Source of the DNA: Dolichospermum sp. DET69 | GTDB taxonomy: Bacteria > Cyanobacteriota > Cyanobacteriia > Cyanobacteriales > Nostocaceae | DNA: 64,000 bases | NCBI GenBank assembly: GCA_017355425.1 | Contig: CP070233.1 | Coordinates: forward strand, 226,501-290,500 | Reading direction: 5' to 3' | Notes under the pieces: generated by a model | The model's database searches: none | Told to the model about the DNA's origin: nothing | The model's input: only the letters and a program-made list of their open reading frames with translations | Program-made: the position numbers and the translations under genes | In this document: in pieces, positions 10,038-20,700 of the stretch | Position numbering within the stretch: the first letter of the stretch is position 1 | Layout of the letters: every line of letters starts with the position of its first letter

Positions 10038-10382
10038 CTATATAACTACTTGTCCCTGCTGTTTTTGCAACTGTTCGGAAAACTTCTGAGAATAAGATTT
10101 GTACCAATTCTCCCAGTAGTCTTGTTTATTGGTTAACTTTGCTAAAACACGGCTGTAAGTAGCAAACCAACTTTCCCAATAATCACTAGGTTGTTTAACG
10201 CAACCATCAACAGTAGGACAACTGGCTTTACATTGAGCTACAGTGTGAATACTACCAGCGCAATTTGTGCAAAGTTTAGAGTCAATCCAATAATTACCGT
10301 CAACTTCTTGAATTGCACCGGTAGGACAAACAGATAAACACAACTTGCAGGAAATACACTGGCTAGTAATTTCGTAAGCCAT
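10038..10382 (-). CDS. fdxN: nif-associated 2[4Fe-4S] ferredoxin FdxN
   Basis: A 114-residue bacterial-type ferredoxin located between nifB and nifS, the standard cyanobacterial place. The first cluster motif is CISCKLCLSVCPTG. The second part has CTNCAGSIHTVAQCKASCP with the longer spacing found in nif ferredoxins. The C-terminus (from 65) is a Trp/Tyr-rich helical extension. The frame is uninterrupted, so the fdxN excision element known from some Anabaena strains is absent here. Confidence 0.95.
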   Translation of the reverse strand: MAYEITSQCISCKLCLSVCPTGAIQEVDGNYWIDSKLCTNCAGSIHTVAQCKASCPTVDGCVKQPSDYWESWFATYSRVLAKLTNKQDYWENWYKSYSQKFSEQLQKQQGQVVI

Positions 10383-10492
10383 GATTATTTACCTTTGTGT
10401 AAATTGGTGAAGAGGTAAAAGGTAATAGGTGATTAGTTGTTGAAAAAAAGGTGATTGGAACGTAATACCCATTACCAATTACCAATTACCTA

Positions 10493-11938
10493 TTACCCAT
10501 TAGCCTTAACGTATTGCTCGTAAAATTCTAAAGCAACCTTTTCAATTACGTCATAGGCTTCAACAGTTTTTATTCCTGCTGCTTCTAGTTTTTCTTTGGG
10601 ACAATTGCCTATTTTCGATACCAAAACTGCTTTACAATCCGCGATTGCTTTCATTATATTATCTGCGGTAGCTTCTTCGCTGTAACCACCTTGACAATAT
10701 TGATCAATCTTGCGGTGACTTACAAAACGGACTTCATTACCATCAACTTCATAAACTTGAAATTCTTTGGCGTGTCCGAAGTGTTGGTTAACTAATCCAC
10801 CGCCTTTTGTTGCTACTGCAATCAAAATTTTGGGTTTATTTTCTAGAGACTCCACAGCATTTGATTTTGCTTTGTCTTTAGCTGCTTTAATTTCTTCTCT
10901 AAATTTCTCAATCCCTTCGTGAACTTCTTGACGGGTTTCAAAGTTATATTCTGGAGCCATTTCCATGAACTTATCTTTAGTAAATTCTTGGCTACGATCT
11001 TCTCCTAATAATCCTACCGCATCTGCTCGACACTGACGACAGTGGCGCATCATTTTCATATTACCAGAGCAATTGTCTTGGACTTCTTTCAGTTCTTTTC
11101 CTGTTGGTCCACGTTGACCAGTTAAACCGAAATGTGTACCATGTTCTGGTGCAGAAATTAGCGGCATGATGTTGTGTAAGAATGCACCTCTTTCACGAAT
11201 AGCCTTATTAACTTCTACCAAATGTTGATCATTAACTCCGGGAATCATCACAGAATTAACTTTGCATAAGATATCAGCTTCTCTGAGAGCTTGCAATCCT
11301 TCCAACTGCTTTTCTAGGAGAATTTTTGCTCCTTCAACACCTCTGTAACGTTTGCGTTTATAGTGAACCCAAGAATAGATTTGTGCGCCTATTTCAGGGT
11401 CAATGGTATTAAGAGTGATAGTAACGTGATCTATATTTAATTGTTTGATGCGATCAATATGTTCTGTCAGCATCAAACCGTTAGTAGATAAGCACAATTT
11501 AATATCTGGTGCTTTATCGGCAATTAATTCAAAAGTCCGAAAAGTTTTTTCTGGATTAGCCAAAGGATCACCAGGTCCCGCAACTCCCAATACAGTCATT
11601 TGGGGAATTTTACCCGCAATTACTAACACTTTATGTGCGGCTTCTTCCGGTGTGAGCAGTTCGCTCACTACTCCAGGACGACTTTCGTTAGCGCAGTCAT
11701 ACTTGCGGTTACAATAGTTACATTGAATATTACAAGCTGGAGCAACGGCAACGTGCATCCGTGCATAGTGATGATGAGCCTCTTCACTATAGCAAGGGTG
11801 TTTAGAAATGCGTTCTATGAGTTTTTCGTCCATTTCTGGAGTTGTGCTGCTGTCGCAACCGCAAGCAGCAGATGTAGCGGGGGTGATAATGGCATTCTGA
11901 AAGTCGGAGGTGAGAATATCTGTAGCAGGTAGTGTCAT
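10493..11938 (-). CDS. nifB: FeMo-cofactor biosynthesis radical SAM protein NifB
   Basis: NifB builds the carbide-containing NifB-co core of FeMo-co. The radical SAM motif is C69-x3-C73-x2-C76 in CNIQCNYC. Upstream is an N-terminal Cys pair (C26, C28) and HPCY. A C-terminal NafY/NifX-like domain (about 370-481) starts at [14 protein letters not shown] and includes [10 protein letters not shown]. 481 residues, first gene of the nifB-fdxN-nifS-nifU-nifH-nifD operon. A long upstream region with GAGTACA boxes is listed separately. Confidence 0.97.
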   Translation of the reverse strand: MTLPATDILTSDFQNAIITPATSAACGCDSSTTPEMDEKLIERISKHPCYSEEAHHHYARMHVAVAPACNIQCNYCNRKYDCANESRPGVVSELLTPEEAAHKVLVIAGKIPQMTVLGVAGPGDPLANPEKTFRTFELIADKAPDIKLCLSTNGLMLTEHIDRIKQLNIDHVTITLNTIDPEIGAQIYSWVHYKRKRYRGVEGAKILLEKQLEGLQALREADILCKVNSVMIPGVNDQHLVEVNKAIRERGAFLHNIMPLISAPEHGTHFGLTGQRGPTGKELKEVQDNCSGNMKMMRHCRQCRADAVGLLGEDRSQEFTKDKFMEMAPEYNFETRQEVHEGIEKFREEIKAAKDKAKSNAVESLENKPKILIAVATKGGGLVNQHFGHAKEFQVYEVDGNEVRFVSHRKIDQYCQGGYSEEATADNIMKAIADCKAVLVSKIGNCPKEKLEAAGIKTVEAYDVIEKVALEFYEQYVKANG

Positions 11939-12170
11939 TGAATTTCGCTGTTGGAGGTGGACTTGAGAGCCACTGTGGGAGATGCTTTTACTACTGCCAA
12001 TATCTAAATTATTTTAGACATGGTGCTAATCTCATCCCTCCACTCACTTTTGACTGCTAACTTGGTTTTGTTAAGGAGCGTTAAGTGATTGGCGATAAAT
12101 GATTTATAGCAGCCCTTTTTTTTGCCCCCCTTGGTTTGCAAAGGATAGAACTTATTAGATTTATTATGTT

Positions 12171-12374
12171 TGTACTCAAATCCTTAAATCCTTGCATTGC
12201 AACCATACAAAAATTAAAAAATATTTTTTCGGGTTGGGGTGCGAGTATTTATAGTTAGGGGTACGAGTATTTATAGTTAGGGGTTCAGGATTTCTTTGTA
12301 CTCATCTCAAACTCAATATCTGTAAGGGTCTTGGCTATATTTTTAGCGAATTTTCCTGATATTCGACTGTACTC
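12171..12374 (-). promoter_or_regulatory. CnfR-type cis-element array of the nifB promoter
   Basis: Read on the minus strand there are three GAGTACA boxes, at 12368-12374, 12297-12303 and 12171-12177 (spacings 71 and 126 bp). After the middle box come two copies of CCCTAACTATAAATACTCG and then ACCCCAACCC. The last box continues TGAGTACAAACATAATAAAT. The same order of motifs precedes nifP (29140-29337). CnfR (PatB) is known to act through a conserved multi-motif element upstream of nifB and nifP in cyanobacteria; assignment of these motifs to it is by position and inference. Confidence 0.75.
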
Positions 12375-13141
12375 AACTTTCCTGCAAATTCTCCTAAAAA
12401 CTCTTGTTATTCAGAGATTTGAGGTTAAAAAACTGGAGTAAAATCAACCCGATTACTCCAGGTAGGTGCGAAATTCAATTCTGTATACAACCTATCATTT
12501 TTTTTGGCGTAAAAATGCAATTTATATTTTTTTAAGTTTTCGATTATTAATGATATTTTTATAGCTGTATTGCTTGCTATACAATAAATACAGCCTAATT
12601 ACACCATCTATATTAATGCAGATAATTTGCAAAAGATTTAATTTTTTGATCATTATTAGGACTTATACTCAAAACGGCTAGTACCGCAGAGCGGAAGTCA
12701 AAAGTCAAAAGTCAAAACGAAGACAGTATAGGCTTTGTAACGATTTAGAATGGTTGGTTCACTTACGCCGCAGTGTACTAGAAGCTAGACTTTTTTATCA
12801 TACAAAGAACAAGGTTCAAAGCCTCTCCAGTATTAAATATTATTCCTTTTCCCTCTCCTCTTAGGAGAGGGATAGGGAGAGGTGCGGGGAGAGGTTTGGA
12901 GAGGGGTTTTAGGGAACACCAAAAAATAAATTACCCAATTTTGTGGGATGGGCATCCTGCCCGTCCTTGATGATTAGCGGGCTTTTCGCCCCGCACCACA
13001 AGAAATTTTTGGGTATTTTTTTAATTGGAAGTCCCTTAGAAGGTATTTGAAGAGTTTTGAGTTGGTTACGCAAAACCATCTTCAATATATTATACTCTAT
13101 AGTAATGCCAGATCGGTTATACAGTAGACATCTCCAAAAAA

Positions 13142-13175
13142 GAATGTAGAGACGTTCCATGGAACGTCTTTACAA
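13142..13175. repeat. Dispersed palindromic repeat
   Basis: GTAGAGACGTTCCATGGAAC and continuation form a near-perfect palindrome centred on CCATGG. A second copy with one arm altered lies at 39145-39174, after the 177-residue secreted protein gene. Confidence 0.6.
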
Positions 13176-13320
13176 GAGTTCTAGGATACGTACATTTAAT
13201 TTCTGGAGATGTCTAATATAAGCGTTGTGGAAATGTAGTCATTATGCAACGCCTTAACTTGTCCAGATTTCCGCTTAAATATATTCAAGCTAGTTAACTA
13301 TCATTTCTAAGTTGAAAAGT

Positions 13321-15537
13321 ATGGAAAGGACTATTTTACATGACTCCAATATCATCAATAAACTGATGAGAATGTTGTCAAACTTCCTCAAATTCCGAAA
13401 CCAACCAGTGATTATTTGTGGTGCGGTTACAGTCTTAGTCATAGGACTTCAGAAACTGCAAGTATTAGAGACCATAGAATTGAAAATCTATGATCAGATG
13501 ATACAACTACTTCCTGATCAAGGTCCAGATCAGCGACTATTAATCATCAGTATAACGGAAGAAGACCTGCAAAAATGGAATTGGCCTTTATCCGGTGAAA
13601 CTTTAGATCGGTTGTTCGATAAACTAGAACAATATCAACCCAGAGCCATTGGTTTAGATATTTTCCGTGACTTACCAGTACAACCCGGTCACGAAAAACT
13701 ACTACAACGCCTACAGCAAAGTGATGTGATTATCCCAGTCTGTAAACACGCTGACAGTAAAAGTGATGGTATTGCATCACCCCAAGGTGTAGAACCATCA
13801 CAGGCAGGATTTAGTGACCTAGTGGAAGATACTGATGGTTTTATTCGCCGTAATTTAATCTCAGTGAATGTGGAGAAGTCCGATAATTGCCAAAGTCCCT
13901 ATTCCTTAAGCTGGCAATTAGCCACAAAATATCTAGCAGTTGGCGGTATTCAACCCCAATTAACAACTAAAAAAGAACTAAAACTCCGCAATGTTGTTTT
14001 TAAACCTCTAGAAGCTCACTCTGGTGGTTATGAGAATGCAGATACCCAAGGATACCAAATTCTCCTGAATTATCGTTCTCACCGTCAAATTGCCCCACAA
14101 GTCACTCTTACAGACATACTTTCAGATAAAATTCAACCCAACTTAGTTAAAGACCGGATTGTTTTCATAGGTTCTACAGCACCAAGCTTAAAAGATGTTT
14201 TTAATACCCCATTTAATTCTGGAAAAGCGGACGATTCTGGGAGAATAACAGGTGTAGAAATTCATGCACAAATTACTAGTGAGATTCTCAGTACCGTTTT
14301 AAACAACCAGCCTTTATTTTGGTTTTTACCCCTTTGGGGTGAATTCCTCTGGATAGGAACATGGTCTGCCATTGGTGGATTTTTAGCTTGCCGCATTCGT
14401 CATCCATTAGGCTTAGGTATAGGACAAACTATATCCTTACTGGTTCTATTTGCTGGCAACTTTATTATTTTTACTCAAGCGGGATGGTTGCCAGTGATTG
14501 CTCCAGCACTGAGTTTAATTTTGACAACTAATGCCGTAATTGCCTACAGTAATTATGCAAGTAAGCAAGAAGAACAAAAAATTAGGGGAATATTAGAGAA
14601 ACAAGCAGAGATAATCGCCCAGTTGCGATCGCATCAGGTCAATGCTGAGTATAATAATACCAATTATGTTTCAGGACAACCATTAAACAACAATACCCTC
14701 CTCAAAGGACGTTATCAAATTACTGAGAGATTGGGTGGTGGTGGATTTGGTAAAACTTACTTAGCCGCAGATACTCAACGGCCAAGAAATCCTCTCTGTG
14801 TTGTCAAACAAATGAGTCCGGCCAAACGAGATCCAGAATACTTGAAAATAGCTACTCGTCTATTCAATAATGAAGCATCTATTCTGGAAACCTTGGGAAA
14901 ACACCAACAAATACCCCAATTATTAGCATTCTTTGAACAAAATCAGGAATTTTATTTAATTCAGGAATATATTGAGGGTCATACTTTAACTAAGGAGTTA
15001 ACTCCTGGGATATGTTGCTCCTATGATCAGGTAATCAATATCCTCAAAGAGGTTTTACAGGTACTCGTTTTTGTCCATAGTTATGGTGTCATTCACCGAG
15101 ATATTAAACCCGATAACTTAATCAGGCGAAAAGAAGATGATAAGATTGTTTTGATTGATTTTGGTGGTGTTAAACAAATCCAATCTCAACAGCAGACTCC
15201 AGAGAATCTGACTATTGGTTTTGGTACCATGAATTACGCACCCGGTGAACAATTGAATGGAATGCCAAGATTGAACAGTGATATTTATGCTTTGGGAATT
15301 ATCGCTATCCAAGCCTTAACAGGGATAACTCCCAAAGATTTTCGGAGACATGGGAATACGGGTTTAATTGTCATTGCTAACACATCTTCCACGGGTGAGG
15401 GGACTTTGCAAAATTGGCAACGAATAGCAAGTATCAATGACAATAACGAATTGGTTAGAGTCTTAAATAAGATGGTAAGTATTGATTTTACCAAAAGATA
15501 TGAGTCAGTTAAGGAGATACTGGAAGATCTTAATTAA
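13321..15537 (+). CDS. CHASE2-domain sensor serine/threonine protein kinase
   Basis: About 738 residues from the ATG at 13321 (a TTG nine bases earlier is possible). The N-terminus has one membrane segment (about 30-45), then a CHASE2 extracytoplasmic sensor (LLIISITEEDLQKWNWP, PRAIGLDIFRD, IVFIGSTA), then a cluster of three membrane helices (about 335-425) and a linker. The kinase domain (about 460-735) has GGGGFGKTYLA, the lysine of VVKQM, HRDIKPDN and DFGG (in place of DFG). The protein should sense something outside the membrane and phosphorylate cytoplasmic partners. It is directly upstream of the two-partner secretion and CHAT genes, on the same strand, suggesting a common pathway. Confidence 0.92.
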   Translation: MERTILHDSNIINKLMRMLSNFLKFRNQPVIICGAVTVLVIGLQKLQVLETIELKIYDQMIQLLPDQGPDQRLLIISITEEDLQKWNWPLSGETLDRLFDKLEQYQPRAIGLDIFRDLPVQPGHEKLLQRLQQSDVIIPVCKHADSKSDGIASPQGVEPSQAGFSDLVEDTDGFIRRNLISVNVEKSDNCQSPYSLSWQLATKYLAVGGIQPQLTTKKELKLRNVVFKPLEAHSGGYENADTQGYQILLNYRSHRQIAPQVTLTDILSDKIQPNLVKDRIVFIGSTAPSLKDVFNTPFNSGKADDSGRITGVEIHAQITSEILSTVLNNQPLFWFLPLWGEFLWIGTWSAIGGFLACRIRHPLGLGIGQTISLLVLFAGNFIIFTQAGWLPVIAPALSLILTTNAVIAYSNYASKQEEQKIRGILEKQAEIIAQLRSHQVNAEYNNTNYVSGQPLNNNTLLKGRYQITERLGGGGFGKTYLAADTQRPRNPLCVVKQMSPAKRDPEYLKIATRLFNNEASILETLGKHQQIPQLLAFFEQNQEFYLIQEYIEGHTLTKELTPGICCSYDQVINILKEVLQVLVFVHSYGVIHRDIKPDNLIRRKEDDKIVLIDFGGVKQIQSQQQTPENLTIGFGTMNYAPGEQLNGMPRLNSDIYALGIIAIQALTGITPKDFRRHGNTGLIVIANTSSTGEGTLQNWQRIASINDNNELVRVLNKMVSIDFTKRYESVKEILEDLN

Positions 15538-15800
15538 GTCAGAGGAGAGCGCGGTATATTAAATCACCCCACCCTAACCCTCCCCTTGTAAAGGGGAGGG
15601 GACTGGATTTTTGTTTTCACTCTTCACAAGGGACTAAGGGGGGTAAATCTTTTCACAAAAGCGAACTAAACAAAGGTAGCCACATAAGGTTAATTCTCAA
15701 GGATATTTAATAAATTTTAACCATATTTTAAATTGATACTTGTGAAATTAATTACGGTTCATCGTATACTGAGGGTGTCGAAAAACTTGGGAGTTATTCC

Positions 15801-17705
15801 ATGTCCCCGCCAGCATCCAGTGTGAGAGTTAGTTATCAGCAACAGCATTATTGCCAAGATGATATTACCAGCATCTCGTCCAGGTTTTCCTTACTATCAG
15901 AGATTTTCGCCCATGGAAACCCTCAAAACCTAAAAATTTACCCACCTAATCATGGTTTTCCGATTGTATTATCTGCCACTCAAACAGCTTGGGTAGGTGT
16001 AGCTTGTTTTGGGATTTTTTCCTTGGGATTGATGAATGCAGGGGTTGTTCAAGCACAATCAATCGTGAGTCAAATCCCCACCAGACCCACATTAACGACA
16101 CCTGAACCCCCTCTACCCACTCCCCAACCCATAGAAGAACCGAAACTGGAAACCCCACCCTCTCCAGTCACTCCTTCTCCTTTGGAAAATATTCCGGGGA
16201 CTGTGAATATCAAGGGATTTGAATTTGTCGGTAATACAGCCTTTACTCAGGAAAAATTAAGATCAGCAGTCAATGATTTAATTGATAAAGAAATTACATT
16301 TCCTGATTTAATATCAGTGGAATATCGTATAAATAACCTGTACCGGAATCAGGGTTATATCAACTCTGCGGCCGTGATTGAGCCTCAAAATATTTCCGCT
16401 CAAGGGGGAATAGTTAAGGTGACAATTATTGAAGGAGGCATCGAAAATATTGTTATTAAAGGAACTCGACGCTTAAAATCTGATTATATTCGTTCCCGGT
16501 TGGGTTTAAGCACCAAAGCTCCCCTCAATCAAGAGCGTATTCTTCAAGCTTTACAACTGCTGAAAACTGACCCCCAAATTCAGGATATTTCTGCACAAAT
16601 ATCACAGGGAGTTAGACCAGATTTAAGTGTCTTAGAAGTTACTATCAAAGAAGCAGATACCTTTCATATTGATATTTTCACCAATAACGGCCGCGCTCCC
16701 AGTGTCGGTAGTTGGCGACGGGGAACGACAATTACTGACAATAATCTGTCTGGTTGGGGTGATAGTTTTAGTCTTAGTTACTCTAACACCGATGGTAGCA
16801 ACGCCTTAGATGTCAGCTATGGTTTACCACTAAATCCCCGCAATGGGACAATTAAAGTCTCTGGAGGAGTCACCAGAACCAGCGTCACAGAACCACCCTT
16901 TGATCAACTAGATATTACTGGTAACTCCAGTTACTACGAAGTAGGTTTTAATCAACCATTATGGCAAACTCCTAGTCAAGAATTGGGTTTAGGTTTAGCT
17001 TTTTCCCGACAAATCAGTAAAACTAAACTCGGTTCAGACGGTTTTCCTTTGTCTATTGGTGCAAATGACAACGGTGAAACTCGCATTTCTAAAATTGCTT
17101 TTTCTCAAAATTGGGTGACACGCAACTCAAAATCTGTACTAGGTCTTTATTCTCAATTTAATTTTGGACTAGGGATATTGGATGCTACTATCAATAATAA
17201 CGGTATTCCCGATAGTCGTTTTTTCGCATGGCGTGGACAGGGACAATACGTACGTTCTTTGAATCGCCAAAATGATATGTTACTGATGGTGCGTTCTAAC
17301 TTACAGTTGAGCAAAGAGAGTCTTGTACCTCTAGAACAGTTTGGTATAGGGGGATTATCCAGCGTCCGGGGTTATCGTCAGGATGCTTTGTTAAAGGATA
17401 ATGGCTTCTTACTATCTACAGAACTTCAGTTTCCTATTATACGTAGAGTCAATCAGCAAGGTGGATTATCTCTTATTCCCTTTGTAGATTTTGGCACGGG
17501 ATGGAGTAGTGGTAACACTAAGAATATAAATCCTGGTAATACCAGCAAAGATGGCTCTTTGGTCGGTGCTGGTCTGGGTTTACAGTGGAAATCAGATCAA
17601 CTCAAGGCTCGTATTGATTGGGGACATACTCTAATTGATCTGAATTCTCAGGATAAAACATCATCAGAAAACCGTTTATACTTCTCTGTGGAGTCAAGAT
17701 TATGA
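15801..17705 (+). CDS. TpsB/ShlB-family outer membrane transporter (two-partner secretion)
   Basis: A 634-residue protein that exports the adjacent TpsA. After an unusually long N-terminal lead (signal-like hydrophobic stretch about 50-78, ending VVQAQS) comes a Pro-rich linker and the POTRA pair (VNIKGFEFVGNTAFTQEKL, then IENIVIKGTRRLKSDYIRSRLG). The rest is a 16-stranded FhaC-type barrel, with the VRGY motif of the L6 loop in GIGGLSSVRGYRQD. The stop overlaps the TpsA start (ATGA). A later in-frame start could shorten the N-terminus to a normal signal peptide. Confidence 0.93.
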   Translation: MSPPASSVRVSYQQQHYCQDDITSISSRFSLLSEIFAHGNPQNLKIYPPNHGFPIVLSATQTAWVGVACFGIFSLGLMNAGVVQAQSIVSQIPTRPTLTTPEPPLPTPQPIEEPKLETPPSPVTPSPLENIPGTVNIKGFEFVGNTAFTQEKLRSAVNDLIDKEITFPDLISVEYRINNLYRNQGYINSAAVIEPQNISAQGGIVKVTIIEGGIENIVIKGTRRLKSDYIRSRLGLSTKAPLNQERILQALQLLKTDPQIQDISAQISQGVRPDLSVLEVTIKEADTFHIDIFTNNGRAPSVGSWRRGTTITDNNLSGWGDSFSLSYSNTDGSNALDVSYGLPLNPRNGTIKVSGGVTRTSVTEPPFDQLDITGNSSYYEVGFNQPLWQTPSQELGLGLAFSRQISKTKLGSDGFPLSIGANDNGETRISKIAFSQNWVTRNSKSVLGLYSQFNFGLGILDATINNNGIPDSRFFAWRGQGQYVRSLNRQNDMLLMVRSNLQLSKESLVPLEQFGIGGLSSVRGYRQDALLKDNGFLLSTELQFPIIRRVNQQGGLSLIPFVDFGTGWSSGNTKNINPGNTSKDGSLVGAGLGLQWKSDQLKARIDWGHTLIDLNSQDKTSSENRLYFSVESRL

Positions 17706-20700
17706 AGCTTAACCTATCTGGAACAACCCTAATTCAACAATTAATATTACAGATTATCACTGGCTTAATTGTCGCTGCTAATACTGGGATAGTTAAGGCG
17801 CAACTGACACCGGATAATACCGTTGGTTCTACTACTAGAAGTGATACTGTTAAGGGACTTACCAGTGATATCATTGAGGGAGGAGCAACCCGTGGTACTA
17901 ATTTATTTCACAGTTTCACTAATTTTAATGTAGATGCTGGTAAGGGAGTTTATTTTAGTAACCCTGCTGATATTAACAACATTTTAACCAGGGTTACTGG
18001 CAGCAGTCAGTCAAATATTTTCGGAACTTTAGGGGTGTTAGGTAATGCTAACCTGTTTTTAATTAATCCCAATGGTATTAGTTTTGGTCCAAATGCTCAG
18101 TTAGATGTCAAAGGTTCTTTTGTCGCTTCCACTGCGGATAAAATTGTTTTTGATAACTACGAGTTTACTACCACTAATCCCACAGCGCCACCGTTGTTAA
18201 CTGTGAATATTCCTCTAGGGTTAGGTTTCCGCAATAATCCTGGGGATATTAATGTTAATCTAGCTGGTTCTACCCTAGCATTTAATAACGGTCAGGGATT
18301 GAAAGTTCCTCAAGACAAAACCCTAGCCCTAATTGGTGGTAATGTCAATATTAATGGTAATGGTGTTGATGCAGAAGGATTGAGAGCGGGAATTTTATCA
18401 CCGGGAAGTCAGATACAATTGGGTGGTTTAACCCAGACGGGAACTGTTAATTTCAACGAAAATTTCTACTCAACCTTTCCTCAAGGTGTGACTAGGGGAA
18501 ATGTCAGTTTAAGTAATGGTGCTGAAATCAATGTCCGTGCTGCTGGTGGTGGTAGTATTACCATAAATTCCCGAAATTTGAATGTGAATGAGAATAGTAG
18601 GGTGCGTGGGGGGATACAAAAGAATTTAGGTTCAGTAAATGCTCAAGCAGGGAATATTGACATTAATAATATTGAGCAAGTCACCCTAGATAATGCGGTT
18701 ATTGCTAATATTGTAGACGAGTTTGGTAAGGGGAATGCTGGGAATATTAATATCCACACTTCATCTTTAACCTTGAAAAATGATAGTACGATTAATACTA
18801 GTGTCTTTGCTGCCTCTAGTGAAGGGAATGGGGGTAACATCACTATTGATACTGCAAATTTAACTCTGGAAAATGGTAATTTCATTAGTGCCGATACCAA
18901 TGGTAAAGGTAATGCTGGAAATGTTGCAATTAAGGCTACCCAAGGGGTGACTGTGGGGGAAAAAGCCGTGCTATCTAGTGACGTAAACGATACAGCACAA
19001 GGAAATAGCGGGGGTATTACTATTGATACTGCAACTTTAACTCTGGAAAATGGTAGTTTTATTGGTGCCGATACCAGAGGTAAAGGTAATGCTGGAAGTG
19101 TTGCAATTAAGGCTACCCAAGGGGTCAATGTCCGGGGGTGGCTATCTAGTGACGTAAAAGGTACAGCACAGGGGAATAGTGGAGGTATTACTATTGATAC
19201 TTCAACTTTAACCCTGGAAAATGGTGGTTTTATTAGTGCCGATACCAGAGGTAAAGGTAATGCTGGAAGTGTTGCAATTAAGGCTACCCAAGGGGTGACT
19301 GTCGGGGAAAAAGCCCTGCTATCTAGTGACGTAACCGATACAGCACAAGGGAATGGAGGTAACGTTACTATTGATACTTCAACTTTAACTCTGAAAAATG
19401 GTGGTTTTATTAGTGCCGATACCAAAGGTAAAGGTAATGCTGGGAATGTTGCAATTCAGGCTAACCAAGGGGTGACTGTCGGGGGATTTCTATCTAGTGG
19501 GGTAACGGATACAGGAGAGGGAAATGGTGGAGGTATTACTATTGATACTTCTTCTTTAACCCTGGAAAATGGTGGTATTATTAGTACCAGTATTCTTGGT
19601 AAAGGTGATGCGGGAAATATCACAATTAACGCTACCCAAGGGGTAAATGTCCGAGGGGGCCTATCTAGTGGGGTATTCAATACAGGAGAGGGAAATAGCG
19701 GGGATATCACTATTACCACTCCTACTCTAAATTTGGAAAATGGTGGTATTATTAGTACCAGTATTCTTGGTAAAGGTGATGCGGGAAATATCACAATTAA
19801 CGCTATTCAAGGGGTGACTGTCGGGGGACTCCTAACTAGTGGGGTATTCAGTACAATAGAGACAATAGATAGAAATAGCGGGGGTAAAGTCACCATTAAT
19901 ACTTCAACTTTAACTGTGGAAAATGGTGGTTCTATTAATGCCAGTACCTATGGTAAAGGTGATGCTGGGAATATCGCAATTAAGGCTACTCAAGGGGTAA
20001 ATGTCCGGGGAGAGCTAACTAGTGACGTAAAAAATACAGCACAGGGGAATAGTGGGGGTATTAATATTGATACTTCAACTTTAACTCTGAAAAATGGTGG
20101 TCTTATTAATGCCAGTACCTATGGCAAAGGTAATGCTGGGAATATCGCAATTCAGGCTACCCAAGGGGTGACTGTCGGGGGACTGCTATCTAGTGGAGTA
20201 ACGGCTACAGGAGAGGGAAATAGCGGGGGTATTACTATTGATACTTCTTCTTTAACCCTGGAAAATGGTGGTTTTATTAATGCCAGTACCTTTGGTAAAG
20301 GTAATGCTGGGAATATCGCAATTCAGGCTACCCAAGGAGTAAATGTCGGGGGACTCCTAACTAGTGGGGTAACGGATACAGGAGTGGGAAATAGTGGGGG
20401 TATTACTATTGATACTTCAACTTTAACCCTGGAAAATGGTGGTTTTATTAATGCCAGTACCAGTGGTAAAGGTAATGCTGGGGACATCGTAATTAGCGCT
20501 TACCAAGGGGTAACTATTGGGGGATATCTATCTAGTGGAGTATTCAGTACGGGAGAGGGAAATAGTGGGGGTATCACTATCAAAGCTGGTGATATAAACA
20601 TCAAGGGCGTTGGTGACAATAATATTACTTCTCAAATTAATACTACTACTTCTGGTAAAGGTAATGCTGGTGATATTAATATATCAGCAAGTAACATTAC

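Larger units (their letters stand above)
11939..13320. other. Long nifB upstream region
   Basis: About 1.4 kb between divergent nifB and the CHASE2-kinase. The nifB-proximal half contains the CnfR-type promoter boxes (12171-12374). The distal half contains dispersed repeats: an AGTCAAA triplet at 12690-12715, an AGGAGAGG-rich hairpin at 12850-12910, a GGGCATCCTGCCC-type repeat at 12950-13010 and a palindrome at 13142-13175. No gene of its own seen; an 83-codon minus-strand ORF here is made of repeat sequence. Confidence 0.6.

Noticed and set aside
10038-10382. Possible fdxN excision element
   Set aside because: fdxN is a continuous 114-codon frame with both cluster motifs intact.
12909-13160. 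83-codon minus-strand ORF
   Set aside because: Composed of dispersed repeat sequence and has no recognisable family.
15541-15660. Possible fifth member of MITE family 1
   Set aside because: The interior (CCCACCCTAACCCTCCCC and GGACTAAGGGGGG) resembles copy D, but the GAGGATGTTTGAAAAGT ends and a target duplication are missing.
18643-19794. Long minus-strand ORFs (112 and 260 codons) with repeated VSIVIPP-type segments
   Set aside because: They are antisense shadows of the tpsA repeats; the periodicity comes from the plus-strand coding sequence.
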